Shown here in pieces: positions 22,918 to 28,052 of a DNA stretch of 28,225 nt. Made by a program: the position numbers and the translations under genes. The DNA is from a virus: positions 1-28,225 of IMG/VR virus record IMGVR_UViG_3300025928_000027; one strand, written 5' to 3'. Positions within the stretch are counted from its first letter, which is position 1; every line of letters starts with the position of its first letter. Under the pieces are notes generated by a model. That model had not been told where the DNA came from. It was given only the letters and a program-made list of their open reading frames with translations, and did not search any database.

Positions 22918-23577
22918 TCAGTAGTCGCCCTTGAGGCTGCTGATGTATGCCGAGGCCTGCTCCTTGGTCAGCTTCTCGATCGCGGCACGCTCGGTCGGGC
23001 CGTCGATGATGAAGCCGGGGTCGGGGAACGCCCGGAACTCGCGCTCGGCCAGCAGCGTCAGGATGAAGTCCACCTGGCGCGGGGTGGCGTACTTGGCGCG
23101 TTCGGCGGCCTCGGCGGCGGCCTGCTTCTCGGCAGCCGCCTGAGCCTCGGCCTCGGCCTTGCGCTCGGCGGCCAGGGCAGCGCGGCGCGGACGGTCGGCA
23201 ACGTCCTCCAACACCAACGTGATCACGCGCTGAATGTCGGCGCTGTCGGTAATGCGGCGGCCGTTGCGCCGGACCAGGTACCGCCAGCCCAGGCGCCCGA
23301 TCTGCTCGTAGGTCAGGCTGTAGTCGTCGGGGATGGCAGCGAGGCCGGTTGCAATGTCCTCGGCGATCTGGCGGTCCCGGTACTCGTGGCCCGTGACCGG
23401 AACACCGTTGTGGGTGACCCGCCAGGCCGACCGCTCGCTCCCGAACTCGGTCACGGTGTGCTCGATCACCGCGTATTCGGTGCTGCTGAAGCTGGCGGCC
23501 TCGATCAGCGCGTCGATCTCGGCAACACGCGTGACGAGCTGCTGCCGCTCGGCCTGAAGGGTGGAGATGTCCTGCAT
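22918..23577 (-). CDS. Unknown protein, coiled coil plus C-terminal ATPRQV-type module
   Basis: 219 residues from ATG 23577, with a strong AGGAGG (23583-23588) ribosome site. A helical N-terminus (QAERQQLVTRVAEIDALIE) is followed by a beta region (WRVTHNGVPVTGHEYRDRQ; LGWRYLVRRNGRRIT). A long Ala/Glu/Arg coiled coil follows (about 130-165), then a small module YATPRQVDFILTLLAEREF ending in EQASAYISSLKG (about 166-219). The last module, with pattern AT-x-[KRQ]-Q-x3-I-x2-L, recurs in actinophage and plasmid proteins without assigned role. Flanking promoter and terminator suggest independent expression. Confidence 0.7.
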   Translation of the reverse strand: MQDISTLQAERQQLVTRVAEIDALIEAASFSSTEYAVIEHTVTEFGSERSAWRVTHNGVPVTGHEYRDRQIAEDIATGLAAIPDDYSLTYEQIGRLGWRYLVRRNGRRITDSADIQRVITLVLEDVADRPRRAALAAERKAEAEAQAAAEKQAAAEAAERAKYATPRQVDFILTLLAEREFRAFPDPGFIIDGPTERAAIEKLTKEQASAYISSLKGDY

Positions 23578-23612
23578 GGTGTCCTCCTGTGGAGTCCGTC
23601 TCGACACCATTA

Positions 23613-23640
23613 ACTCTACTCAAGCGGAGAGAATGCGCAA
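23613..23640 (-). promoter_or_regulatory. Promoter-like sequence upstream of the 23577 gene
   Basis: On the minus strand TTGCGC (23635-23640) is followed after 16 nt by TAGAGT (23613-23618), fitting the TAnnnT -10 of actinobacterial vegetative promoters. It gives a leader of about 30 nt before the AGGAGG site. The -35 is only a partial match. Confidence 0.45.
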
Positions 23641-23719
23641 GCGGTTCGGCAAAACACGAGCCTGAGGTGCGCAAACGATGATGCCCGGCCGGTGCCGCAG
23701 TCGGGCGTCGGGGCATTAC

Positions 23720-23756
23720 CCCGCTGGCGGCCTCGGCGGGTGTGACCGCCAGCGGG
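23720..23756. terminator. 11-bp perfect hairpin after the gene at 23762-23977
   Basis: Bases 23720-23730 pair exactly with 23746-23756; loop 15 nt. It lies just past the stop codon of the leftward gene (23762-23764), so it probably ends that transcript. Nothing else is seen in 23641-23761. Confidence 0.65.
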
Positions 23757-23761
23757 AGTCT

Positions 23762-23977
23762 CTACCGCAGCGTGCTGAACTTGGCGTCGGCGAGCAGCCC
23801 GACGAGCCGCACCGCGGCCCGCACGTCCTCCTCGGCGGCGTTCAGGATCAGCGGGATCTTCTCGTGCGGCATGGCCAGGATCGCGGCGAGACTGTCGTAG
23901 CCGGCCTCCGCGAGCGCGTCGATGGTCGGTTTGGTCACGCCGCGCTGGATCAGCACGGCGGTTTCGTGTGGGGTCAT
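23762..23977 (-). CDS. Small helical protein, SAM/HhH-like, unknown
   Basis: 71 residues from ATG 23977, with GCAGG a few nt upstream on the minus strand. The whole protein is a set of short helices with the pattern TKPTIDALAEAGYDSLAAIL followed by KIPLILNAAEEDVRAAVRL. This resembles helix-hairpin-helix or SAM-like folds, which often bind DNA or RNA. No catalytic residues. It is bounded by hairpins on both sides (23720-23756 and 24010-24046), consistent with an independently transcribed accessory gene. Confidence 0.62.
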   Translation of the reverse strand: MTPHETAVLIQRGVTKPTIDALAEAGYDSLAAILAMPHEKIPLILNAAEEDVRAAVRLVGLLADAKFSTLR

Positions 23978-24009
23978 GGTCCTGCTTCCGTAGGATGAAC
24001 CTACGGCCG

Positions 24010-24046
24010 GAGCGGGCCCGGCGAATTCGGTGCGCCGGGCCCGCTC
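24010..24046. terminator. 14-bp perfect GC-rich hairpin after the gene at 24052-24489
   Basis: Bases 24010-24023 pair exactly with 24033-24046; loop 9 nt. The arms are almost entirely G/C. It starts 6 nt past the stop codon of the leftward gene at 24052 and precedes the next leftward ATG (23977). A factor-independent terminator of the type lacking a U tract is likely. Confidence 0.7.
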
Positions 24047-24051
24047 GGCCG

Positions 24052-24489
24052 TCAGGCCAGGCAGTACACGGGGGTGTCGAGCTCGCCGATGAGCCAGCCC
24101 GTGGTGGCGCCGTCGCCCTCGAGACGCAGCAGCACGAACGGGTGCGCGAGGGTCGTCTGGCCGAACTGGTCGCGCAGCTCCTTGAAGTCGTTCAGGTGCT
24201 TGAGCTGCGCGTCGACGACGGTCAGGAAGCTGCCGCCGCAGAAGGCGCGCATGCCGTCCTCGACTTCGAAGGCGTCGTACTCGCGCACGGGCTCGCCTTC
24301 GGCGGCGGCGCAGGCCGCTTTGTAGACGCGCTGGTTGCGGGGCCTGGGGTTGATCGGGCACGCGGCCCTGGGAAGTTCGCTGGGGACAAGCCCCGGCGGT
24401 TGGGCGGCTCGGGGGATGCTCTCGTCGCCCACTGGGCCCGCTGGGGCCGTGGTGGTGGCGAGAGACCTTCCCCACGTGGCGTTTGCCAT
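24052..24489 (-). CDS. Hypothetical protein, unknown function
   Basis: 145 residues from ATG 24489, with GAGGACC upstream on the minus strand. The first 50 residues are Pro/Ala/Arg-rich and probably disordered. The remainder looks like an alpha/beta domain: YDAFEVEDGMRAFCGGSFLTV, an amphipathic helix LKHLNDFKELRDQF, then strands (HPFVLLRLEGDGATTGWLIGE). No family is recognised and no catalytic signature is visible. Codon composition is GC-rich like the rest of the window, and its own terminator follows. It could be an accessory lysogeny gene. Confidence 0.62.
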   Translation of the reverse strand: MANATWGRSLATTTAPAGPVGDESIPRAAQPPGLVPSELPRAACPINPRPRNQRVYKAACAAAEGEPVREYDAFEVEDGMRAFCGGSFLTVVDAQLKHLNDFKELRDQFGQTTLAHPFVLLRLEGDGATTGWLIGELDTPVYCLA

Positions 24490-24539
24490 CGTGGTCCTCT
24501 CGGGTCTTGTTCAGTTGATCGCCCGCTGATACGGGCAGG

Positions 24540-24587
24540 CTACCCACGGTATGCCCACCAGGGCCCTGATGGAAGCACCCAGCGTAG
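24540..24587. repeat. 48-bp imperfect dyad, weak attP candidate
   Basis: The sequence is an imperfect inverted repeat centred between 24563 and 24564: 16 of 24 positions match, including CTAC at the outer ends, GGT in the arms and CAGGG|CCCTG at the centre. The size and partial symmetry resemble attachment sites of large serine integrases, and the integrase starts 490 bp away. The palindromic centre (GC) is unusual for such a site. It may instead be an operator of the leftward gene at 24489. Confidence 0.3.
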
Positions 24588-24626
24588 TGTCCCGGGCGCG
24601 CGGGGAGGATACGCGCCCCGGACCAC

Positions 24627-24660
24627 CGAAGCCCCGGGCGGCAGTGGCCACGGGGCTTCG
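24627..24660. terminator. 10-bp hairpin after the gene at 24793-24987
   Basis: Bases 24627-24636 pair exactly with 24651-24660; loop 14 nt. A second, weaker hairpin follows to the right (6-bp stem, GCCTCC/GGAGGC, around 24690-24710). The gap 24490-24792 contains these, the dyad at 24540-24587 and no credible gene. It probably ends the leftward transcript from 24987. Confidence 0.5.
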
Positions 24661-24792
24661 ACTCGTTCCGGGCCGCCGACGGTCTTCGGGCCTCCCGAGA
24701 TAAGGAGGCTTGCGGGTGGCGGACGACGGACCCGGAGACACCACTCGCGCATCGGAACGTGCAATAAGCGTACCGCGTGCCTCCGACAGCCG

Positions 24793-24987
24793 TCAGCCCT
24801 CGACGACGCTGTAGATGTGGTTCTCGCCGAGCGCCACCCACGTCTCGCCGTCGCGCACCTCGCGCCACGCTTGGCCGATCGGGCCGGCCTTGTCCTCCCG
24901 GCCCTGGGCAACGCGGTCCCGGCCGAGGCGGTCGAGCTCGTCGAGGATCTCGGCCTGGGTGCCCTCTGTGACTCTGTAGTGCCTCAT
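24793..24987 (-). CDS. Small charged protein divergent from the integrase
   Basis: 64 residues from ATG 24987. It is strongly charged: an N-terminal strand (HYRVTEG), a helix (QAEILDELDRLGRDRVAQGRE), then GQAWREVRDGETWVALGENHIYS. No Shine-Dalgarno sequence precedes it, but TACCCT lies exactly 6 nt upstream of the ATG, the layout of a leaderless mRNA. It faces away from the integrase across a 90-bp shared promoter region. Small proteins encoded next to serine integrases include their directionality factors (which switch integration to excision), but these share no common motif, so this is only a possibility. Confidence 0.6.
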   Translation of the reverse strand: MRHYRVTEGTQAEILDELDRLGRDRVAQGREDKAGPIGQAWREVRDGETWVALGENHIYSVVEG

Positions 24988-24993
24988 GGGGAC

Positions 24994-24999
24994 AGGGTA
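24994..24999 (-). promoter_or_regulatory. Leaderless -10 element of the 24987 gene
   Basis: On the minus strand TACCCT (TAnnnT) is followed by 6 nt and the ATG, putting the transcription start at the A of the start codon. The -35 region is weak (TGTCGT at the expected spacing). There is no ribosome site. Confidence 0.5.
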
Positions 25000-25065
25000 G
25001 GGCGGCAACTTCGGCGACGACAGAAGACTGTGTGCCTTTCGCATCCACTTCGTGGTGTGAAGCTC

Positions 25066-25071
25066 TAACAT
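25066..25071 (+). promoter_or_regulatory. Leaderless -10 element of the integrase gene
   Basis: TAACAT (25066-25071), 6 nt, then ATG 25078. The same geometry as at 24994-24999 and 27554-27559. No Shine-Dalgarno sequence precedes the ATG. No good -35 is seen, so an activator or alternative sigma factor is possible. Confidence 0.5.
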
Positions 25072-25077
25072 GCACAC

Positions 25078-26478
25078 ATGTCGAGTACTGACAAAGGCCC
25101 CACCCGAGCCGCACTGTACTGCCGGATGTCCGTCGCCGACATGGGCGACCTGGAGAAGGTCGAGCGCCAGGAAGAGGACTGCCGGGCCGTCTGCGACCGC
25201 ATGGGCTGGATCCCCGTCGAGACGTTCGTCGACAATAACAAGAGCGCGTGGAAGCGCAACCGGAAACGGAAGCGGTGGGACGCGATGCTTGAGGGCATCC
25301 GCGAGGGCCGGTTCGATGCGATCGTGGTCTACCACGGCGACCGCCTGATTCGGCAGCCGCACGACCTGGAGAAGCTGCTGAGCCTGGCCGACGGCAGCGG
25401 GATCCGCCTGGCCTCGCCAACCGGGACCCGGGACCTGGACAGCCCCGACGACCGGTTTATCCTGCGCATCGAGGCCGCACAGGCGTGCCGTGAGTCCGAC
25501 AACACCTCGCGCCGGGTGCGCCGCGCAAAGGAGGCGCGCCGCGCCGAGGGCATCGCCACCCGGGGCGGTACCCGCGCGTTTGGCCGCAACGACGACGGCT
25601 CGATCTTCGAGGCTGAGGCCGAGGCGATCAGGGACGTGTTCGCGCGGCTGCTGTCCGGTGAGACCGTCACGTCGCTGTGGTCGGACTGGTGCACCGACGG
25701 CGTGCCGACGGTCAAGGGCGGCCGGTGGCTGTACGGCTCCTTCCGTCAGATGCTGGCCCGGCCCGATCTGGCCGGCCTGGTGGCGTACAAGGGCAAGCCG
25801 CTCGGTGTGGCGAAGAACCTGAAGCCGATCGTCGAGCGGGAGACGTGGGACGGCGTGCAGGCGCTGCTGGCGAAGTCCGGCGGTGAGCATCCGGGGCAGC
25901 CTCGGCCGCGCAAGCATCTGCTGTCGGGGATCGCGGTGTGCTCGGGGTGCGGGACCGGGATGTACCCGTCGGTGACCGTCTCGGGTGTGCAGCGGTACCG
26001 GTGCCTCGCCCCGGAGTGCCCGCGTCCGACGTCACGGAACATGCTGCTGCTGGACGAGTACGTGATCGCCTTCGTGTTGCGCAGGCTGGCCGACGGGCGG
26101 CTGTGGGCCCGTCTGGAGCGCCGCCGTGAAGCCGTCGCGGTCGGCAGCGAGGACACGGCGCGGGAGCTGGCCGGGCTGCGCGCCCGCCGGGAGAAGGTGG
26201 TCGAGGAGTTCGCCGACGACGACGACATGGACCCGGCGCTGCTGCGCAAGATGCTGGCCCGGCTGGATCAGCGCATCGAGGCTGTGCAGCTGCGCGCCGG
26301 CTCGCAGCGGGCGGTGAGCGTCCTGGACGGCCTGCGAGGCCTGTCCCGCGAGGGCTGGGACGAGCTGCCGCTGGATCGACGCCGGGCGGTCGTGCGGGAG
26401 TTGTGCACGGTGACGGTACGTCCGTCGGCGAAGGGCCCGCGGTTCGACGAGAAGTCGGTCGACGTCGAAGACGCGTAA
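25078..26478 (+). CDS. int: Large serine integrase
   Basis: 466 residues from ATG 25078. The N-terminal resolvase domain has the nucleophile in YCRMS (S18), with later Arg residues (GDRLIRQPHDLEKL). The long E-type helix region follows (EAAQACRESDNTSRRVRRAKE), then the recombinase domain (about 155-280). A zinc ribbon has CSGCG followed by a CLAPEC pair, and a coiled-coil (roughly 350-430) controls synapsis. It would join attP and attB without host factors. The length is at the lower end for the class. Expression looks leaderless. A hairpin follows its stop. Confidence 0.95.
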   Translation: MSSTDKGPTRAALYCRMSVADMGDLEKVERQEEDCRAVCDRMGWIPVETFVDNNKSAWKRNRKRKRWDAMLEGIREGRFDAIVVYHGDRLIRQPHDLEKLLSLADGSGIRLASPTGTRDLDSPDDRFILRIEAAQACRESDNTSRRVRRAKEARRAEGIATRGGTRAFGRNDDGSIFEAEAEAIRDVFARLLSGETVTSLWSDWCTDGVPTVKGGRWLYGSFRQMLARPDLAGLVAYKGKPLGVAKNLKPIVERETWDGVQALLAKSGGEHPGQPRPRKHLLSGIAVCSGCGTGMYPSVTVSGVQRYRCLAPECPRPTSRNMLLLDEYVIAFVLRRLADGRLWARLERRREAVAVGSEDTARELAGLRARREKVVEEFADDDDMDPALLRKMLARLDQRIEAVQLRAGSQRAVSVLDGLRGLSREGWDELPLDRRRAVVRELCTVTVRPSAKGPRFDEKSVDVEDA

Positions 26479-26518
26479 GGCCGCCTGCGGTGCGGGATTT
26501 GGGCACCGGCGGCGGCCT
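26478..26518. terminator. Hairpin between the integrase and the convergent small gene
   Basis: Bases 26478-26493 pair with 26503-26518 at 14 of 16 positions; loop 9 nt. It overlaps the last base of the integrase stop codon and lies 28 nt from the stop of the convergent gene at 26546, so it can serve both. An attachment site is the alternative reading. Confidence 0.65.
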
Positions 26519-26545
26519 GGGAAGTGGCAAGCAGCGAAGGGGATG

Positions 26546-26767
26546 TTAGGTGGCGACCCTCGCCGAGCTGCGGCGCCGAGCGCGGCAACAGGCCTTGATG
26601 TAGACCTGGTTGGCGTACTCGCGCGCCGCGGGATTGTCGACGATGACCGTGCTGTCGATGACGCAGTACTCTTCGCCGTCTTCTCCAGTGGCTGAGATGG
26701 CGGCAATGCCCTGTAAGTCTGTGTTGAAGACGTGCACCGGCGGTACGACCGGCAGCTCCATGTCCAC
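26546..26767 (-). CDS. Small unknown protein downstream of the LexA box
   Basis: 73 residues from GTG 26767, with AGGAGG (26777-26782) 9 nt upstream; ATG 26761 is the alternative, with a long gap. A strand-rich part (VPPVHVFNTDLQGIAAISATG; EYCVIDSTVIVDN) is followed by a helix (REYANQVYIKACCRARRR) and a basic, Cys-containing tail. I do not recognise it. It lies leftward of the repressor and next to the SOS box at 26867-26882, so it might be a damage-inducible antirepressor or another switch protein. GC content of this region is lower (58% in 26641-26700) than in the late genes. Confidence 0.6.
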   Translation of the reverse strand: MDMELPVVPPVHVFNTDLQGIAAISATGEDGEEYCVIDSTVIVDNPAAREYANQVYIKACCRARRRSSARVAT

Positions 26768-26857
26768 TTGCGGATTCCTCCTGTATGAACTTCCCCGCGC
26801 CCTTGCGGCGAGCTTCTACATTCCTCCTGATGGGGGGGCTGCGCAAGGGGTCTAGCG

Positions 26858-26886
26858 TTGACGTATTCGAACCTGCGTTCGATCGT
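26858..26886 (+). promoter_or_regulatory. Rightward promoter-like sequence overlapped by a LexA box
   Basis: TTGACG (26858-26863), a 17-nt spacer, then GATCGT (26881-26886). The -35 matches 5 of 6 and the -10 keeps the key A and final T. The LexA box lies in the spacer, as in SOS promoters. Transcripts would run antisense through the repressor gene and could reach the early operon. No gene on that strand starts nearby. Confidence 0.4.
26867..26882. promoter_or_regulatory. LexA (SOS) operator, perfect 16-bp palindrome
   Basis: TCGAAC-CTGC-GTTCGA matches exactly the actinobacterial LexA consensus TCGAAC-N4-GTTCGA. It lies 18 bp past the repressor stop (26901) and about 100 bp before the start of the small leftward gene (26767). 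The chance of the 12 fixed bases at a given place is 1 in 4^12 with equal base use, so about 0.002 in this window. Confidence 0.8.
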
Positions 26887-26900
26887 TGCTCGCGAGTTCC

Positions 26901-27368
26901 TCACGAATCCGTTTCAGTTCCCTGTGATGCCTCGGGATGCCTCTTTGCTACCTCAATGCCGTGGCGATGCAGCACCTCAAAGGCTGCGCGCTTCGCCTTG
27001 TCGATCTCTCGTAGCGGAGTATCGGGCGCGGCAGCAATGAAGGCCTCGTAGATCATGTCCTCGACAATCGCGACGAGCTTTCCAGGGGCGACCGTCTCGC
27101 GCCGGTACCGCGCTTCAAGGTCGTCGTCTGCATCCCCCGCCAGGTAGTCATCGAAGTATCCGCCGGGCCAGCCGAGAGCGGTTTCAACCTTCGGCCAGGT
27201 GCGCCCTCGCTTCAGGGCGAACTCGCCGCGCTCCATTCGGATAACCGTGTTGACGCCTACTTCTGCAAGGTCAGCAAACTCTTGCTGGTTTAGCCCCATC
27301 TCGTCGCGTCGTGCGCGGATGCGATTGCCAAGCTTCGCGCGAAGGTCCGAGCTGCCCTCGGTACTCAT
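26901..27368 (-). CDS. Lysogeny repressor-like helix-turn-helix protein
   Basis: 155 residues from ATG 27368, with GGGAG (27376-27380) 7 nt upstream. Residues 8-68 form an XRE-type helix-turn-helix domain (RIRARRDEMGLNQQEFADLAEVGVNTVIRMERG, positions about 13-46). A helical C-terminal region (to 155) follows, with no Ser-Lys self-cleaving peptidase (S24/LexA-like) motif. It is divergent from the Cro-like gene across about 200 bp, the normal repressor arrangement. Without a peptidase domain it could not be inactivated by RecA-stimulated self-cleavage. It could also be an accessory regulator, the main repressor lying elsewhere. Confidence 0.75.
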   Translation of the reverse strand: MSTEGSSDLRAKLGNRIRARRDEMGLNQQEFADLAEVGVNTVIRMERGEFALKRGRTWPKVETALGWPGGYFDDYLAGDADDDLEARYRRETVAPGKLVAIVEDMIYEAFIAAAPDTPLREIDKAKRAAFEVLHRHGIEVAKRHPEASQGTETDS

Positions 27369-27461
27369 GGCATGTCTCCCTATTCGCTGAGTAACCCCAC
27401 CGTCACTCATCCTCCGGGAGTTTGCCATAGATCACCAGTACCTACCACCAACGTGCGGCGT

Positions 27462-27499
27462 ACTTGGCGGAAACTTGGCAATCAGTGGGAGCGCTTGGT
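27462..27499. promoter_or_regulatory. CTTGG repeats in the repressor/Cro-like intergenic region
   Basis: CTTGG occurs at 27463, 27474 and 27494; the first two are in ACTTGGC repeats 11 bp apart and the third is 20 bp on. Spacing near multiples of one helical turn puts them on one side of the DNA, suggesting operator half-sites for the repressor or Cro-like protein. The whole region 27369-27565 has no gene and is relatively AT-rich (53% GC in 27421-27480). Confidence 0.4.
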
Positions 27500-27529
27500 A
27501 GTGCTGTGGGACCGTTCCGATCTTTATGG

Positions 27530-27559
27530 TTGTCCAATGGTAGATCCTGGGTGTACGTT
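27530..27559 (+). promoter_or_regulatory. Promoter of the Cro-like early operon (leaderless)
   Basis: TTGTCC (27530-27535), an 18-nt spacer, and TACGTT (27554-27559), followed by 6 nt and ATG 27566. It is the best-formed of the three leaderless promoters here. No ribosome site is present. Confidence 0.65.
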
Positions 27560-27565
27560 TCACCC

Positions 27566-27796
27566 ATGAACCTCCACGGACCAACCATCCGGGCCCGCCG
27601 GCTGGCGCTGGGGATGACCCTCAAGGACGTGAAGACCGCGACCGGCATCGACGACAGCAACCTGTCGAAGATCGAGCGCGGCCAGCTCCCGGGGGCCGCA
27701 CACCACAAGGCCGTGGCGCTGGCGGACTGCCTCAAACTTCCCCTCGACAAGATCTCGCCTGAGTTCGAAGAGGCTCAGCGTCTGGCGGCGAAGTGA
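27566..27796 (+). CDS. Cro-like XRE helix-turn-helix regulator
   Basis: 76 residues from ATG 27566. It is a single helix-turn-helix domain: IRARRLALGMTLKDVKTATGI then DDSNLSKIERGQLPG, followed by two further helices (KAVALADCLKLPLDKISPEF). Size and composition match Cro-type or XRE regulators. It starts a rightward operon, divergent from the repressor gene, and GTGA-overlaps the next gene. Expected role: to bind operators in the intergenic region and tip the switch towards lytic growth, though a host-type regulator is possible if the window passes beyond the prophage. Confidence 0.78.
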   Translation: MNLHGPTIRARRLALGMTLKDVKTATGIDDSNLSKIERGQLPGAAHHKAVALADCLKLPLDKISPEFEEAQRLAAK

Positions 27797-27972
27797 CCCG
27801 CGCCGAGCGCCATCAGCGCGAGCTGGCCCGGGTGCGCGCCGCCGGTGCGGCCGTCGCCGACGCCATGCCGCCGCTGAGCGAGGAGCGCATCGAACGCCTC
27901 GCGTTCATCCTCGCGCCGACCGTCGCCAGCATCACGCAGCTCACCACCACCGCGCTTCAGCAGGCGGCATAG
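27793..27972 (+). CDS. Short coupled protein, unknown
   Basis: 59 residues from GTG 27793 (GTGA overlap with the Cro-like gene). It has an Arg/Glu-rich N-terminal helix (TRAERHQRELARVRAAGAAV), a loop (MPPLSEERIERLAFILAP) and a short C-terminal helix (VASITQLTTTALQQ). It looks like a small helical DNA- or protein-associated polypeptide. Similar short genes often follow XRE regulators in actinobacterial mobile elements, as I recall. The coupled start is the main reason to accept it. Confidence 0.65.
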   Translation: MTRAERHQRELARVRAAGAAVADAMPPLSEERIERLAFILAPTVASITQLTTTALQQAA

Positions 27973-27977
27973 AAGAA

Positions 27978-28008
27978 GGCCCCGCATCCGTGGGAGCGGA
28001 TCGGGGCC
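27978..28008. terminator. Hairpin between early genes
   Basis: Bases 27978-27984 pair with 28002-28008, and 27986-27990 with 27997-28001: 12 pairs with one bulged C. It follows the stop of the 59-residue gene by 6 nt. It could terminate or attenuate the early operon. Confidence 0.5.
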
Positions 28009-28052
28009 GTGGACCAGCAAGTCAGACCGTGAAGTCGAAGAAAGGCTGATCA

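Noticed and set aside
22858-23613. Long plus-strand frame of 251 codons opposite the 219-residue leftward gene
   Set aside because: The leftward frame has AGGAGG, a promoter-like sequence and plausible helices. The plus frame is Gly/Leu-rich without a ribosome site, a typical GC-rich shadow.
23978-25420. Long minus-strand frame running through several leftward genes into the integrase
   Set aside because: Only the last part (23762-23977) has a start with ribosome site and protein-like composition. The rest is Arg/Pro-rich shadow overlapping other genes.
26478-26518. Attachment site at the integrase 3' end
   Set aside because: The nearly perfect stem with a 9-nt loop between two convergent stop codons is better explained as a shared terminator.
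26816-26828. ATG-TAG minimal frame after AGGAGG on the minus strand, upstream of the 26767 gene
   Set aside because: The spacing from AGGAGG to ATG is only 2 nt, too short for efficient initiation. The duplicated CAGGAGGAAT (26774-26783 and 26820-26829) may be a chance purine-rich repeat.
26858-27040. 60-codon plus-strand frame starting with TTG after the LexA box
   Set aside because: TTG is the -35-like element itself, there is no ribosome site, and the composition is that of an antisense shadow of the repressor.
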